Positions 35,101 to 47,340 of a stretch of DNA of 50,474 nt are shown here, in pieces (within the stretch, counting starts at the first letter, position 1; every line of letters starts with the position of its first letter). The notes under the pieces were generated by a model that was given only the letters and a program-made list of their open reading frames with translations, made no database searches and was not told the DNA's origin. The stretch is from Saccoglossus kowalevskii (lineage: Eukaryota; Hemichordata; Enteropneusta; Harrimaniidae): positions 1 to 50,474 of the forward strand of contig NW_003121681.1 in NCBI RefSeq assembly GCF_000003605.2, read 5' to 3'. The position numbers and the translations under genes were made by a program.

Positions 35101-36737
35101 GTGTGTATTGAGGTGGTCTTCTGTTCCATTACGTGTATTGAGATGGTCTTCTGTTCCCATTACGTGTGTATTGAGGTGGTCTTCTGTTCCAAAACGTGTG
35201 TATTGAGGTGGTCTTCTGTCCAATTACGGGTGTATTGAGGTGGTCTTCTGTTCGATTACGTGTATTGAGGTGGTTTTCTGTTCCATTACGTGTGTATTGA
35301 GGTGGTTTTCTGTTCCATTTCGTGTGTATTGAGGTGGTCTTCTGTCCCATTACAGGTGTATTGAGGTGGTCTTCTGTTCCATTACGTGTATTGAGGTGGT
35401 CTTCTGTTCCATTACGTGTGTATTGACGTGTGTATTGGGGTGGTCTTCTGTTCCATTACGTGTGTATTGAGATGGTCTTCTGTCCAATTACGTGTGTATT
35501 GTGGTGGTCTTCTGTTCCATTACGTGTATTGAGGTGGTCTCCTGTTTAATTACGTGTGTATTGGGATGGTCTTCTGTTCCATTACGTGTGTATTGAGATG
35601 GTCTTCTGTCCAATTACGGGTGTATTGAGGTGGTCTTCTGTTCCATTACGTGTATTGAGGTGGTCTTCTGTTCCATTACGTGTGTATTGAGATGGTCTTC
35701 TGTCCCATTACGGGTGTATTCAGGTGGTCTTCTGTTCCATTACGTGTATTGAGGTGGTCTTCTGTTCCATTACGTGTGTATTGAGGTGGTCTTCTGTCCC
35801 ATTACGTGTGTATTGAGGTGGTCTTCTGTTCCATCACGTGTGTATTGAGGTGGTCTTCTGTTCCATCACGTGTGTATTGAGGTGGTCTTCTGTTCCATCA
35901 CGTGTGTATTGAGGTGGTCTTCTGTTCCATCACGTGTGTATTGAGGTGGTCTTCTGTCCCATTACGTGTATTGAGGTGGTCTTCTGTTCCATTACGTGTG
36001 TATTGAGGTGGTCTTCTGTTCCATTACGTGTATTGAGATGGTCTTCTGTTCCATTACGTGTGTATTGAGGTGGTCTTCTGTTCCATTACGTGTGTATTGA
36101 GGTGGTCTTCTGTCCAATTACGGGTGTATTGAGGTGGTCTTCTGTTCGATTACGTGTATTGAGGTGGTTTTCTGTTCCATTACGTGTGTATTGAGGTGGT
36201 TTTCTGTTCCATTACGTGTGTATTGAGGTGGTCTTCTCTCCCATTACAGGTGTATTGAGGTGGTCTTCTGTTCCATTACGTGTATTGAGGCGGTCTTCTG
36301 TTCCATTACGTGTGTATTGACGTGTGTATTGGGGTGGTCTTCTGTTCCATTACGTGTGTATTGAGATGGTCTTCTGTCCAATTACGGGTGTATTGTGGTG
36401 GTCTTCTGTTCCATTACGTGTATTGAGGTGGTCTCCTGTTTAATTACGTGTGTATTGGGATGGTCTTCTGTTCCATTACGTGTGTATTGAGATGGTCTTC
36501 TGTCCAATTACGGGTGTATTGAGGTGGTCTTCTGTTCCATTACGTGTATTGAGGTGGTCTTCTGTTCCATTACGTGTGTATTGAGATGGTCTTCTGTCCC
36601 ATTACGGGTGTATTGAGGTGGTCTTCTGTTCCATTATGTGTATTGAGGTGGTCTTCTGTTCCATTACGTGTGTATTTGAGGTGGTCTTCTGTCCCATTAC
36701 GTGTGTATTGAGCTGGTCTTCTGTTCCATCACGTGTG
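35066..36737 (+). repeat. ~1.67-kb segmental duplication, copy 2
   Basis: This is the partner of 15710-17380. An extra T in GTATTTGAGG at about 36674 shifts the offset by one base at the right end. The right part (36318-36737) is repeated again at about 39851-40275, offset 3,533 then 3,532. Confidence 0.95.
35410..35453 (+). repeat. 44-bp monomer with internal 12-bp duplication (family exemplar)
   Basis: Here the 12 bases ACGTGTGTATTG occur twice in direct tandem, followed by GGGTGG instead of AGGTGG, giving a 44-bp unit. The junction TGACG marks the family. Copies are at about 1458 (with CGAGTG), 9049, 11304, 16068, 16962 (TTTTGG), 17955 (GAGG), 24181, 28004, 35424, 36318, 38827, 39851, 40745, 44373, 44983, 46561, 47403, 47670, 49159 and 50276. 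The copies at 9049, 11304, 49159 and 50276 share CATTACGTTTG in the first half, so they form a subfamily. Three pairs (16068/16962, 35424/36318, 39851/40745) are each exactly 894 bp apart. Confidence 0.93.
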
Positions 36738-37004
36738 TATTGAGGTGGTCTTCTGTTCCATCACGTGTGAATTGAGGTGGTCTTCTGTTCCATCACGTGT
36801 GTATTGAGGTGGTCTTCTGTTCCATCACGTGTGTATTGAGGTGGTCGTCTGTCCCATCACGTGTATAGAGCTGGTCTTCTGTTCCATTACGTGTGTATTG
36901 AGGTGGTCTTCTGTTCCATTACGCGTGTATTGAGGTGGTCTTCTGTTCCATTACGTGTGTATTGAGGTGCTCTTCTGCTCCATCACGTGTGTATTGAGCT
37001 GCTC

Positions 37005-37740
37005 TTCTGTTCCATTACGTGTGTATTGAGGTGGTCTTCTGTTCCATTACGTGTATTGAGGTGGTTTTCTGTTCCATTACGTGTGTATTGAGGTGGTCTT
37101 CTGTTCCATTACGTGTGTATTTAGGTGGTCTCATGTCCAATTACGGGTGTATTGAGGTGGTCTTCTGTTCGATTACGTGTATTGAGGTGGTTTTCTGTTC
37201 CATTACGTGTGTATTGGGGTGGTCTTCTCTTCCATTACGTGTGTATTGAGATGGTCTTCTGTCCAATTACGGGTGTATTAAGGTGGTCTTCTGTTCCATT
37301 ACGTGTATCGACGTGATCTTTTGTCCCATCACGGGTGTATAGAGGTGGTCTTCTGTTCCATCACGTGTGTATTGAGGTGGTCTTCTGTTCCATCACGTGT
37401 GTATTGAGGTGGTCTTCTGTCCCATTACGTGTATTGAGCTGGTCTTCTGTTCCACTACGTGTGTATTGAGGTGGTCTTCTGTTCCATTACGTGTATTGAG
37501 GTGGTTTTCTGTTCCATTACGTGTGTATTGAGGTGGTCTTCTGTTCCATTACGTGTGTATTTAGGTGGTCTCATGTCCAATTACGGGTGTATTGAGGTGG
37601 TCTTCTGTTCGATTACGTGTATTGAGGTGGTTTTCTGTTCCATTACGTGTGTATTGGGGTGGTCTTCTCTTCCATTACGTGTGTATTGAGATGGTCTTCT
37701 GTCCCAATTACGGGTGTATTGAGGTGGTCTTCTGTTCCAT
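37005..37740 (+). repeat. 440-bp tandem duplication
   Basis: Two copies of a block with GTATTTAGGTGGTCTCATG, GTTCGATT, GGTTTTCTG and GGGGTGGTCTTCTCTTCC are 440 bp apart (for example 37019 and 37459). The length fits ten 32-mers plus four 30-mers. After about 37260 the copies differ: copy 1 has GTATTAAGG and GTATCGACGTG, copy 2 has an extra C in TCCCAATTACGGG. Confidence 0.9.
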
Positions 37741-38826
37741 TACGTGTATTGAGGTGATCTTCTGTCCCATTACGGGTGTATTGAGGTGGTCTTCTGTTCG
37801 ACTACGTGTGTATTGAGGTGGTCTTCTGTCCCACTACGGGTGTATTGAGGTGGTCTTCTGTTCCATTACGTGTATTGAGGTGGTCTTCTGTTCCATTACG
37901 TGTGTATTGAGGTGGTCTTCTGTTCCATTACGTGTGTATTGAGGTGGTCTTCTGTCCCATTGCGTGTGTATTGAGATGGTCTTCTATTCCATCACGTGTG
38001 TATTGCGGTGGTCTTCTGTTCCATTACGTGTGTATTGAGGTGGTCTTCTGTCCCATTACGTGTGTATTGAGGTGGTCTTCTGTACAATTACGTGTGTATT
38101 GAGGTGGTCTACTGTCCCATTACGTGTGTATTGAGGTGGTCTACTGTCCCATTATGTGTGTATTTAAGTGGTCTTCTGTTTCATTACGTGTGTATTGAGG
38201 TGGTCTTCTGTTCCATTACGTGTATTGAGGTGGTCTTCTGTTCCATTACAAGTGTATTGAGGTGGTCTTCTGTTCCATTACGTGTGTATTGAGGTGGTCT
38301 TCTGTCCCATTGCGTGTGTATTGAGATGGTCTTCTATTCCATCACGTGTGTATTGCGGTGGTCTTCTGTTCCATTACGTGTGTATTGAGGTGGTCTTCTG
38401 TCCCATTACGTGTGTATTGAGGTGGTCTTCTGTACAATTACGTGTGTATTGAGGTGGTCTACTGTCTCATTACGTGTGTATTGAGGTGGTCTACTGTCCC
38501 ATTATGTGTGTATTTAAGTGGTCTTCTGTTTCATTACGTGTGTATTGAGGTGGTCTTCTGTTCCATTACGTGTGTATTGAGGTGGTCTTCTGTCCCATTA
38601 CGGGTGTATTGAGGTGGTCTTCTGTTGCATTACGTGTATTGAGGTGGTCCTATGTTCCATTACGTGTGTATTGAGGTGGTCTTCTGTCCCATTACGTGTG
38701 TATTGAGGTTGTCTTCTGTCCCATTACGTGTGTATTGAGGTGGTCTTCTGTCCCATTACAGGTGTATGAGGTGTCTTCTGTTCCATTACGTGTATGAGGT
38801 GGTCTTCTGTTCCATTACGTGTGTAT

Positions 38827-40744
38827 TGACGTGTGTATTGGGGTGGTCTTCTGTTCCATTACGTGTGTATTGAGATGGTCTTCTGTCCAATTACGGGTGT
38901 ATTGAGGTGGTCTTCTGTTCCATTACGTGTATTGAGGTGGTCTCCTGTTCCATTACGTGTGTATTGGGATGGTCTTCTGTTCCATTACGTGTGTATTGAG
39001 ATGGTCTTCTGTCCAATTACGGGTGTATTGAGGTGGTCTTCTGTTCGATTACGTGTATTGAGGTGGTCTTCTGTCCAATTACGGGTGTATTGAGGTGGTC
39101 TTCTGTTCCATTACGAGTATTGAGGTGGTCTTCTGTTCCATTACGTGTGTATTGAGATGGTCTTCTGTCCCATTACGGGTGTATTGAGGTGGTCTTCTGT
39201 TCCATTACGTGTATTGAGGTGGTCTTCTGTTCCATTACGTGTGTATTGGGGTGGTCTTCTGTTCCATTACGTGTATTGAGGTTGTCTTCTGTCCCATTAC
39301 GGGTGTATTGAGGTGGTTTTCTTTTCCATTACGTGTGTATTGAGGTGGTCTTCTGTTCCATTACGTGTGTATTGAGGTGGTCTTCTGTTCCATTACGTGT
39401 GTATTGAGGTGGTCTTCTGTTCCATTACGTGTGTATTGAGGTGGTCTTCTGTCCCATTACGTGTGTATTGAGGTGGTCTTCTGTTCCATCACGTGTGTAT
39501 TGAGGTGTTCTTCTGTTCCATCACGTGTGTATTGAGGTGGTCTTCTGTTCCATCACGTGTGTATTGAGGTGGTCTTCTGTTCCATCACGTGTGTATTGAG
39601 GTGGTCTTCTGTCCCATTACGTGTATTGAGGTGGTCTTCTGTTCCATTACGTGTGTATTGAGGTGGTCTTCTGTTCCATTACGTGTATTGAGGTGGTTTT
39701 CTGTTCCCATTACGTGTGTACTGAGGTGGTTTTTCTGTTCCCATTTACGTGTGTATTGAGGTGGTCTTCTGTCCCATTACAGGTGTATTGAGGTGGTCTT
39801 CTGTTCCATTACGTGTATTGAGGCGGTCTTCTGTTCCATTACGTGTGTATTGACGTGTGTATTGGGGTGGTCTTCTGTTCCATTACGTGTGTATTGAGAT
39901 GGTCTTCTGTCCAATTACGGGTGTATTGTGGTGGTCTTCTGTTCCATTACGTGTATTGAGGTGGTCTCCTGTTTAATTACGTGTGTATTGGGATGGTCTT
40001 CTGTTCCATTACGTGTGTATTGAGATGGTCTTCTGTCCAATTACGGGTGTATTGAGGTGGTCTTCTGTTCCATTACGTGTATTGAGGTGGTCTTCTGTTC
40101 CATTACGTGTGTATTGAGATGGTCTTCTGTCCCATTACGGGTGTATTGAGGTGGTCTTCTGTTCCATTATGTGTATTGAGGTGGTCTTCTGTTCCATTAC
40201 GTGTGTATTGAGGTGGTCTTCTGTCCCATTACGTGTGTATTGAGCTGGTCTTCTGTTCCATCACGTGTGTATTGAGGTGGTCTTCTGTTCCATCACGTGT
40301 GTATTGAGGTGGTCTTCTGTTCCATCACGTGTGTATTGAGGTGGTCTTCTGTTCCATCACGTGTGTATTGAGGTGGTCTTCTGTCCCATTACGTGTATTG
40401 AGGTGGTCTTCTGTTCCATTACGTGTGTATTGAGGTGGTCTTCTGTTCCATTACGTGTATTGAGATGGTCTTCTCTTCCATTACGTGTGTATTGAGGTGG
40501 TCTTCTGTTCCATTACGTGTGTATTGAGGTGGTCTTCTGTCCAATTACGGGTGTATTGAGGTGGTCTTCTGTTCGATTACGTGTATTGAGGTGGTTTTCT
40601 GTTCCATTACGTGTGTATTGAGGTGGTTTTCTGTTCCATTACGTGTGTATTGAGGTGGTCTTCTGTCCCATTACAGGTGTATTGAGGTGGTCTTCTGTTC
40701 CATTACGTGTATTGAGGTGGTCTTCTGTTCCATTACGTGTGTAT
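38827..40744 (+). repeat. 1,918-bp duplicated unit, copy 1
   Basis: This runs from one 44-mer to the third 44-mer downstream. It is followed directly by a second, shorter copy at 40745-41640. GAGGTGTTC (39501/41419) and the GTGTACTG monomer at the right (about 39711/41630) keep the spacing. Confidence 0.9.
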
Positions 40745-41640
40745 TGACGTGTGTATTGGGGTGGTCTTCTGTTCCATTACGTGTGTATTGAGATGGTCTT
40801 CTGTCCAATTACGGGTGTATTGAGGTGGTCTTCTGTTCCATTACGTGTATTGAGGTGGTCTCCTGTTCCATTACGTGTGTATTGGGATGGTCTTCTGTTC
40901 CATTACGTGTGTATTGAGATGGTCTTCTGTCCAATTACGGGTGTATTGAGGTGGTCTTCTGTTCGATTACGTGTATTGAGGTGGTCTTCTGTCCAATTAC
41001 GGGTGTATTGAGGTGGTCTTCTGTTCCATTACGTGTATTGAGGTGGTCTTCTGTTCCATTACGTGTGTATTGAGATGGTCTTCTGTCCCATTACGGGTGT
41101 ATTGAGGTGGTCTTCTGTTCCATTACGTGTATTGAGGTGGTCTTCTGTTCCATTACGTGTGTATTGGGGTGGTCTTCTGTTCCATTACGTGTATTGAGGT
41201 TGTCTTCTGTCCCATTACGGGTGTATTGAGGTGGTTTTCATTTCCATTACGGGTGTATTGAGGTGGTCTTCTGTTCCATTACGTGTGTATTGAGGTGGTC
41301 TTCTGTTCCATTACGTGTGTATTGAGGTGGTCTTCTGTTCCATTACGTGTGTATTGAGGTGGTCTTCTGTCCCATTACGTGTGTATTGAGGTGGTCTTCT
41401 GTTCCATCACGTGTGTATTGAGGTGTTCTTCTGTTCCATCACGTGTGTATTGAGGTGGTCTTCTGTTCCATCACGTGTGTATTGAGGTGGGTCTTCTGTT
41501 CCATCACGTGTGTATTGAAGGTGGTCTTCTGTCCCATACGTGGTATTGGAGGATGGCCTTCTGTTCCATTACGTGTGTATTGAGGTGGTCTTCTGTTCCA
41601 TTACGTGTATTGAGGTGGTTTTCTGTTCCATTACATGTGT
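40745..41640 (+). repeat. 1,918-bp duplicated unit, copy 2 (partial)
   Basis: This is collinear with 38827-39720. GGTTTTCATTTCC at 41233 is shared with 24953 (offset 16,280) and not with the adjacent copy, where the sequence is GGTTTTCTTTTCC. The nearest relative therefore differs along its length. Confidence 0.9.
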
Positions 41641-41700
41641 ACTGAGGTGGTCTTCTGTTCCATTACTTGTGTATTGAAGGTGGTCTTTTGTCCCATTACG
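41480..41700 (+). other. Patch of clustered single-base length changes
   Basis: Within about 200 bases there are GTGGGTCTTC, TTGAAGGTGG, CCCATACGTGGTATTGGAGGATGG and GAAGGTGGTCTTTTG, while neighbouring kilobases have almost none. The pattern is doubled or lost bases in short homopolymers. Residual long-read consensus error is the simplest reading. Confidence 0.7.
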
Positions 41701-42609
41701 TGTGTATAGAGGTGGTCTTCTGTCCCATTACGTGTGTATTGAGGTGGTCTTCTGTCCCATTACGTGTGTATTGAGGTGGTCTTCTGTTTCATTACTTGTG
41801 TACTGAGGTGGTCTTCCGACCCATTACGTGTGTATTGAGGTGGTCTTCTGACCCATTACGTGTTTAGGTGGTCTTCTGACCCAATACTTGTGTACTGAGA
41901 TGGTCGTTTGACCCATTACGTGTGTATTGAGGTGGTCGTATGTCCCATCACGTGTGTATTGAGATGGGCGTTCCTCCCCATAACGTGTGTACATGTATTG
42001 AGGTGGTCTTCTGTCCCATTACGTGTGTATTGAGGTGGTCTTCTGTCCCATTACGTGTGTATTGAGGTGGTCTTCTGTTTCATCACGTGTGTATTGAGGT
42101 GGTCTTCTGTTCCATTACGTGTGTATTGAGGTGGTCTTCTGTCCCATCACGTGTGTATTGAGATGGTTCTTTGTTCCATTACGTGTGTATTGAGGTGGCC
42201 TTCTGTCCCATTACGTGTGTATTGAGATGGTCTTCTATTCCATCACGTGTGTATTGAGATGGTCTTCTGTTTCATTACGTGTATATTGAGGTGGTCTTCT
42301 GTCCCATTACGTGTGTAATGAGGAGGTCTTCTGTTCCATCACGTGTGTATTGAGGTGGTCTTCTGTTCCATCACGTGTGTTTTGAGGTGGTCTTCTGTTC
42401 CATCACGTGTGTATTGAGGTGGTCTTCTGTTCCATCACGTGTGTATTGAGGTGGTCTTCTGTCCCATTACGTGTATTGAGGTGGTCTTCTGTTCCATTAC
42501 GTGTGTATTGAGGTGGTCTTCTGTTCCATTACGTGTATTGAGGTGGTTTTCTGTTCCATTACGTGTGTATTGAGGTGGTCTTCTGTTCCATTACATGTGT
42601 ATTAGGTGG

Positions 42610-43375
42610 TCTCCTGTCCAATTACGGGTGTATTGAGGTGGTCTTCTGTTTGATTACGTGTATTGAGGTGGTTTTCTGTTCCATTACGTGTGTATTGAGG
42701 TGGTCTTCTGTTCCATTACGTGTGTATTGAGGTGGTCTTCTGTCCCATTACAGGTGTATTGAGGTGGTCTTCTGTCCCATTACGTGTATTGAGGTGGTCT
42801 TCTGTTCCATTACGTGTGTATTGGGGTGGTCTTCTGTTCCATTACGTGTGTGTTGAGATGTTCTTCTGTCCAATTACGGGTGTATTGAGGTGGTGTTCTG
42901 TTCGATTACGTGTATTGAGGTGGTCTTCTGTCCCATTACGGGTGTATTGAGGTGGTCTTCTGTTCCATTACGTGTATTGAGGTGGACTCCTGTTCCATTA
43001 CGTGTGTATTGGGATGGTCTTCTGTTCCATTACGTGTGTATTGGGGTGGTCTTCTCTTCCATTACGTGTGTATTGAGATGGTCTTCTGTCCAATTACGGG
43101 TGTATTGAGGTGGTCTTCTGTTCCATTACGTGTATTGAGGTGGTCTTCTGTCCCATTACGGGTGAATTGAGGTGGTCTTCTGTTCGATTACGTGTATTGA
43201 GGTGGTCTTTTGTCCCATTACGGGTGTATTGAGGTGGTCTTCTGTTCCATTACGTGTGTATTGAGGTGGTCTTCTGTCCCATTGCGTGTGTATTGAGATG
43301 GTCTTCTATTCCATCACGTGTGTATTGCGGTGGTCTTCTGTTCCATTACGTGTGCATTGAGGTGGTCTTTTGTCC
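42610..43375 (+). repeat. ~0.75-kb segmental duplication, copy 2
   Basis: This is the partner of 31000-31790. It leaves collinearity just after GTGCATTG, with TCTTTTGTCCCATTATGGG and an irregular monomer CCCTTACGGGGTATTG near 43410. Confidence 0.9.
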
Positions 43376-43529
43376 CATTATGGGTGTATTGAGGTGGTCT
43401 TCTGTTCCCTTACGGGGTATTGAGGTGGTCTTCTGTTCCATTACGTGTGTATTGAGGTGTTCTTCTGTTCCATTACGTGTGTATTGAGGTGGTCTTCTGT
43501 TCCATTACGTGTGTATTGAGGTGGTCTTC

Positions 43530-43935
43530 TGTCCCATTACGTGTGTATTGAGGTGGTCTTCTGTTCCATCACGTGTGTATTGAGGTGGTCTTCTGTTCCA
43601 TCACGTGTGTATTGAGGTGGTCTGCCATCCCATTACGTGCGTAATGAGGTGGTCTATTGTCCCAATACGTGTGTATTGAGGTGGTCTGCCGTCCCATGAC
43701 GTGTGTATTGATGTTGGTCTTCTGACCCATTATGTGTGTATCGAGGTGGTCTTCTGTTCCATTACGTGTATTGAGGTGGTCTTCTGTTCCATTACGTGTG
43801 TATTGAGGTGGTCTTCTGTTCCATTACGTGTGTATTGAGGTGGTCTTCTGTCCCATTACGGGTGTATTGAGGTGGTTTTCTGTTCCATTACGTGTATTGA
43901 GGTGGTCCTTTGTTACATTACGTGTGTATTGAGGT
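43530..43935 (+). repeat. Distant third copy of part of the 669-bp segment
   Basis: This contains module C followed by two 30-mers and GGTTTTCTG in the same order as 6.8-7.2 kb. The offset is 36,723 bp at both landmarks checked (6898 to 43621 and 7151 to 43874). It then diverges with GTTACATT and TTCCGTCCC and runs into a truncated module C at 44001. Confidence 0.88.
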
Positions 43936-45140
43936 GGTCTTCCGTCCCATTACGTGTGTATTGAGGTGGTCTTCTGTCCCAATACGTGTGTATTGAGGTG
44001 GTCTGCCGTCCCATGACGTGTGTATTGATGTTGGTCTTCTGACCCATTATGTGTGTATCGAGGTGGTCTTCTGTTCCATTACGTGTATTGAGATGGTCTT
44101 CTCTTCCATTACGTGTGTATTGAGGTGGTCTTCTGTTCCATTACGTGTGTATTGAGGTGGTCTTCTGTCCAATTATGGGTGTATTGAGGTGGGCTTCTGT
44201 TCGATTACGTGTATTGAGGTGGTTTTCTATTCCATTACGTGTGTATTGAGGTGGTCTTCTGTTCCATTACGTGTGTATTGAGGTGGTCTTCTGTCCCATT
44301 ACAGGTGTATTGAGGTGGTCTTCTGTTCCATTACGTGTATTGAGGTGGTCTTCTGTTCCATTACGTGTGTATTGACGTGTGTATTGGGGTGGTCTTCTGT
44401 TCCATTACGTGTGTATTGAGATGGTCTTCTGTCCAATTACGGGTGTATTGAGGTGGTCTTCTGTTCCATTACGTGTATTGAGGTGGTCTTCTGTCCCATC
44501 ACGTGTGTATTGAGATGGTTCTTTGTTCCATCACGTCTGTATTGAGGTGGTCTTCTGTTCCATCACGTGTGTATTGAGGTGGTCTTCTGTTCCATCACGT
44601 GTGTATTGAGGTGGTCTTCTGTCCCATTACGTGTATTGAGGTGGTCTTCTGTTCCATTACGTGTGTATTGAGGTGGTCTTCTGTTCCATTACGTGTATTG
44701 AGATGGTCTTCTCTTCCATTACGTGTGTATTGAGGTGGTCTTCTGTTCCATTACGTGTGTATTGAGGTGGTCTTCTGTCCAATTATGGGTGTATTGAGGT
44801 GGGCTTCTGTTCGATTACGTGTATTGAGGTGGTTTTCTGTTCCATTACGTGTGTATTGAGGTGGTCTTCTGTTCCATTACGTGTGTATTGAGGTGGTCTT
44901 CTGTCCCATTACAGGTGTATTGAGGTGGTCTTCTGTTCCATTACGTGTATTGAGGTGGTCTTCTGTTCTATTACGTGTGTATTGACGTGTGTATTGGGGT
45001 GGTCTTCTGTTCCATTACGTGTGTATTGAGATGGTCTTCTGTCCAATTACGGGTGTATTGAGGTGGTCTTCTGTTCCATTACGTGTATTGAGGTGGTCTT
45101 CTGTCCCATCACGTGTGTATTGAGATGGTTCTTTGTTCCA

Positions 45141-45975
45141 TTACGTGTGTATTGAGGTTTTCTTCCGACCCATTACGTGTGTATTGAGGTGGTCTTCTGA
45201 CCCATTACGTGTGTATTGAGGTGGTCTTCTGACCCAATACTTGTGTACTGAGGTGGTCGTTTGACCCATTACGTGTGTATTGAGGTGGTCGTCTGTCCCA
45301 TCACGTGTGTATTGAGATGGGCGTTCTTTCCCATAACGTGTGTACATGTATTGAGGTGGTCTTCTGTCCCATCACGTGTGTATTGAGATGGTCCTTTGTT
45401 CCATTACGTGTGTATTGAGGTGGTCTTCTGTCCCATTACGTGTGTATTGAGGTGGTCTTCTGTCCCATTACGTGTGTATTGAATTGGTCTTCTGTTTCAT
45501 CACGTGTGTATTGAGGTGGTCGTCTGTTCCATTACGTGTGTATTGAGGTGGTCTTCTGTCCCATCACGTGTGTATTGAGATGGTTCTTTGTTCCATTACG
45601 TGTGTATTGAGGTGGCCTTCTGTCCCATTACGTGTGCATTGAGATGGTCTTCTATTCCATCACGTGTGTATTGAGATGGTCTTCTGTTTCATTACGTGTG
45701 TATTGAGGTGGTCTTCTGTCCCATTACGTGTGTATTGAGGTGGTCTTCTGTTCCATCACGTGTGTATTGAGGTGGTCTTCTGTTCCATCACGTCTGTATT
45801 GAGGTGGTCTTCTGTTCCATCACGTGTGTATTGAGGTGGTCTTCTGTTCCATCACGTGTGTATTGAGGTGGTCTTCTGTCCCATTACGTGTATTGAGGTG
45901 GTCTTCTGTTCCATTACGTGTGTATTGAGGTGGTCTTCTGTTCCATTACGTGTATTGAGATGGTCTTCTCTTCCA
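45141..45975 (+). repeat. Triplicated ~0.84-kb segment, copy 2
   Basis: This is collinear with 484-1320 and with 47964-48690 (offset 2,823). It is preceded by GAGGTTTTCTTCCGACCC, which copy 3 also has and copy 1 lacks, so copies 2 and 3 are the closer pair. The right boundary is abrupt: at about 45995 it switches into the middle of a module D. Confidence 0.9.
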
Positions 45976-45994
45976 TTACGTGTGTATTGAGGTG

Positions 45995-46270
45995 GTCTTC
46001 TGACCCAATATTTGTGCACTGAGGTGGTCGTTTGACCCATAACGTGTGTATTGAGGTGGTCGTCTGTCCTATCACGTGTGTATTGAGATGGGCGTTCTTT
46101 CCCATAACGTGTGTATTGAGGTGGTCTTCTGACCCATTACTTGTGTACTGAGGTGGTCTTCCGACCCATTACGTGTGTATTGAGTTGGTCTTCTGTCCCA
46201 TTACGTGTGTATTGAGGTGGTCTTCTGTCCCATTACGTGTGTATTGAGGTGGTCTTTTGTTCCATCACGT
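45995..46270 (+). repeat. Module C + modified D segment, copy 3 of 3 (right part)
   Basis: Only the part from CAATATTTGTG onward is present (CAATATTT at 46006). It is fused on its left to the end of the 45141-45975 segment. CACTGAGG replaces TACTGAGG here. Confidence 0.88.
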
Positions 46271-46899
46271 GTGTATTGAGGTGGTCTTCTGTTCCATTAC
46301 GTGTGTATTGAGGTGGTCTTCTGTTCCATTACGTGTGTATTGAGGTGGTCTTCTGTCCAATTATGGGTGTATTGAGGTGGGCTTCTGTTCGATTACGTGT
46401 ATTGAGGTGGTTTTCTATTCCATTACGTGTGTATTGAGGTGGTCTTCTGTTCCATTACGTGTGTATTGAGGTGGTCTTCTGTCCCATTACAGGTGTATTG
46501 AGGTGGTCTTCTGTTCCATTACGTGTATTGAGGTGGTCTTCTGTTCCATTACGTGTGTATTGACGTGTGTATTGGGGTGGTCTTCTGTTCCATTACGTGT
46601 GTATTGAGATGGTCTTCTGTCCAATTACGGGTGTATTGAGGTGGTCTTCTGTTCCATTACGTGTATTGAGGTGGTCTTCTGTCCCATCACGTGTGTATTG
46701 AGATGGTTCTTTGTTCCATTACGTGTGTATTGAGGTGGCCTTCTGTCCCATTACGTGTGTATTGAGATGGTCTTCTATTCCATCACGTGTGTATTGAGAT
46801 GGTCTTCTGTTCCATTACGTGTGTATTGAGGTTGTCTTCTGTCCCATTACGTGTGTATTGAGGTTTTCTTCTGTTCCATCACGTGTGTATTGAGGTGGT

Positions 46900-47340
46900 C
46901 TTCTGTTCCATCACGTGTGTATTGAGGTGGTCTGCCGTCCCATTACGTGCGTAATGAGGTGGTCTACTGTCCCAATACGTGTGTATTGAGGTGGTCTGCC
47001 GTCCCATGACGCGTGTATTGATGTTGGTCTTCTGACCCATTATGTGTGTATCGAGGTGGTCTTCTGATCCATTACTTGTGTACTGAGGTGGTCTTCCGAC
47101 CCATTACGTGTGTATTGAGGTGGTCTTCTGACCCATTACGTGTGTATTGAGGTGGTCTTCTGACCCAATATTTGTGTACTGAGGTGGTCGTTTGACCCAT
47201 AACGTGTGTATTGAGGTGGTCGTCTGTCCTATCACGTGTGTATTGAGATGGGCGTTCTTTCCCATAACGTGTGTATTGAGGTGGTCTTCTGACCCATTAC
47301 TTGTGTACTGAGGTGGTCTTCCGACCCATTACGTGTGTAT
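46900..47340 (+). repeat. Module C + modified D segment, copy 2 of 3
   Basis: This is the full partner of 33930-34376, with the same TGCCGTCCC, TCTACTGTCCCAATAC and CAATATTTGTG marks. It ends by joining a 30-mer rather than the GAGTTGG monomer. Confidence 0.9.
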
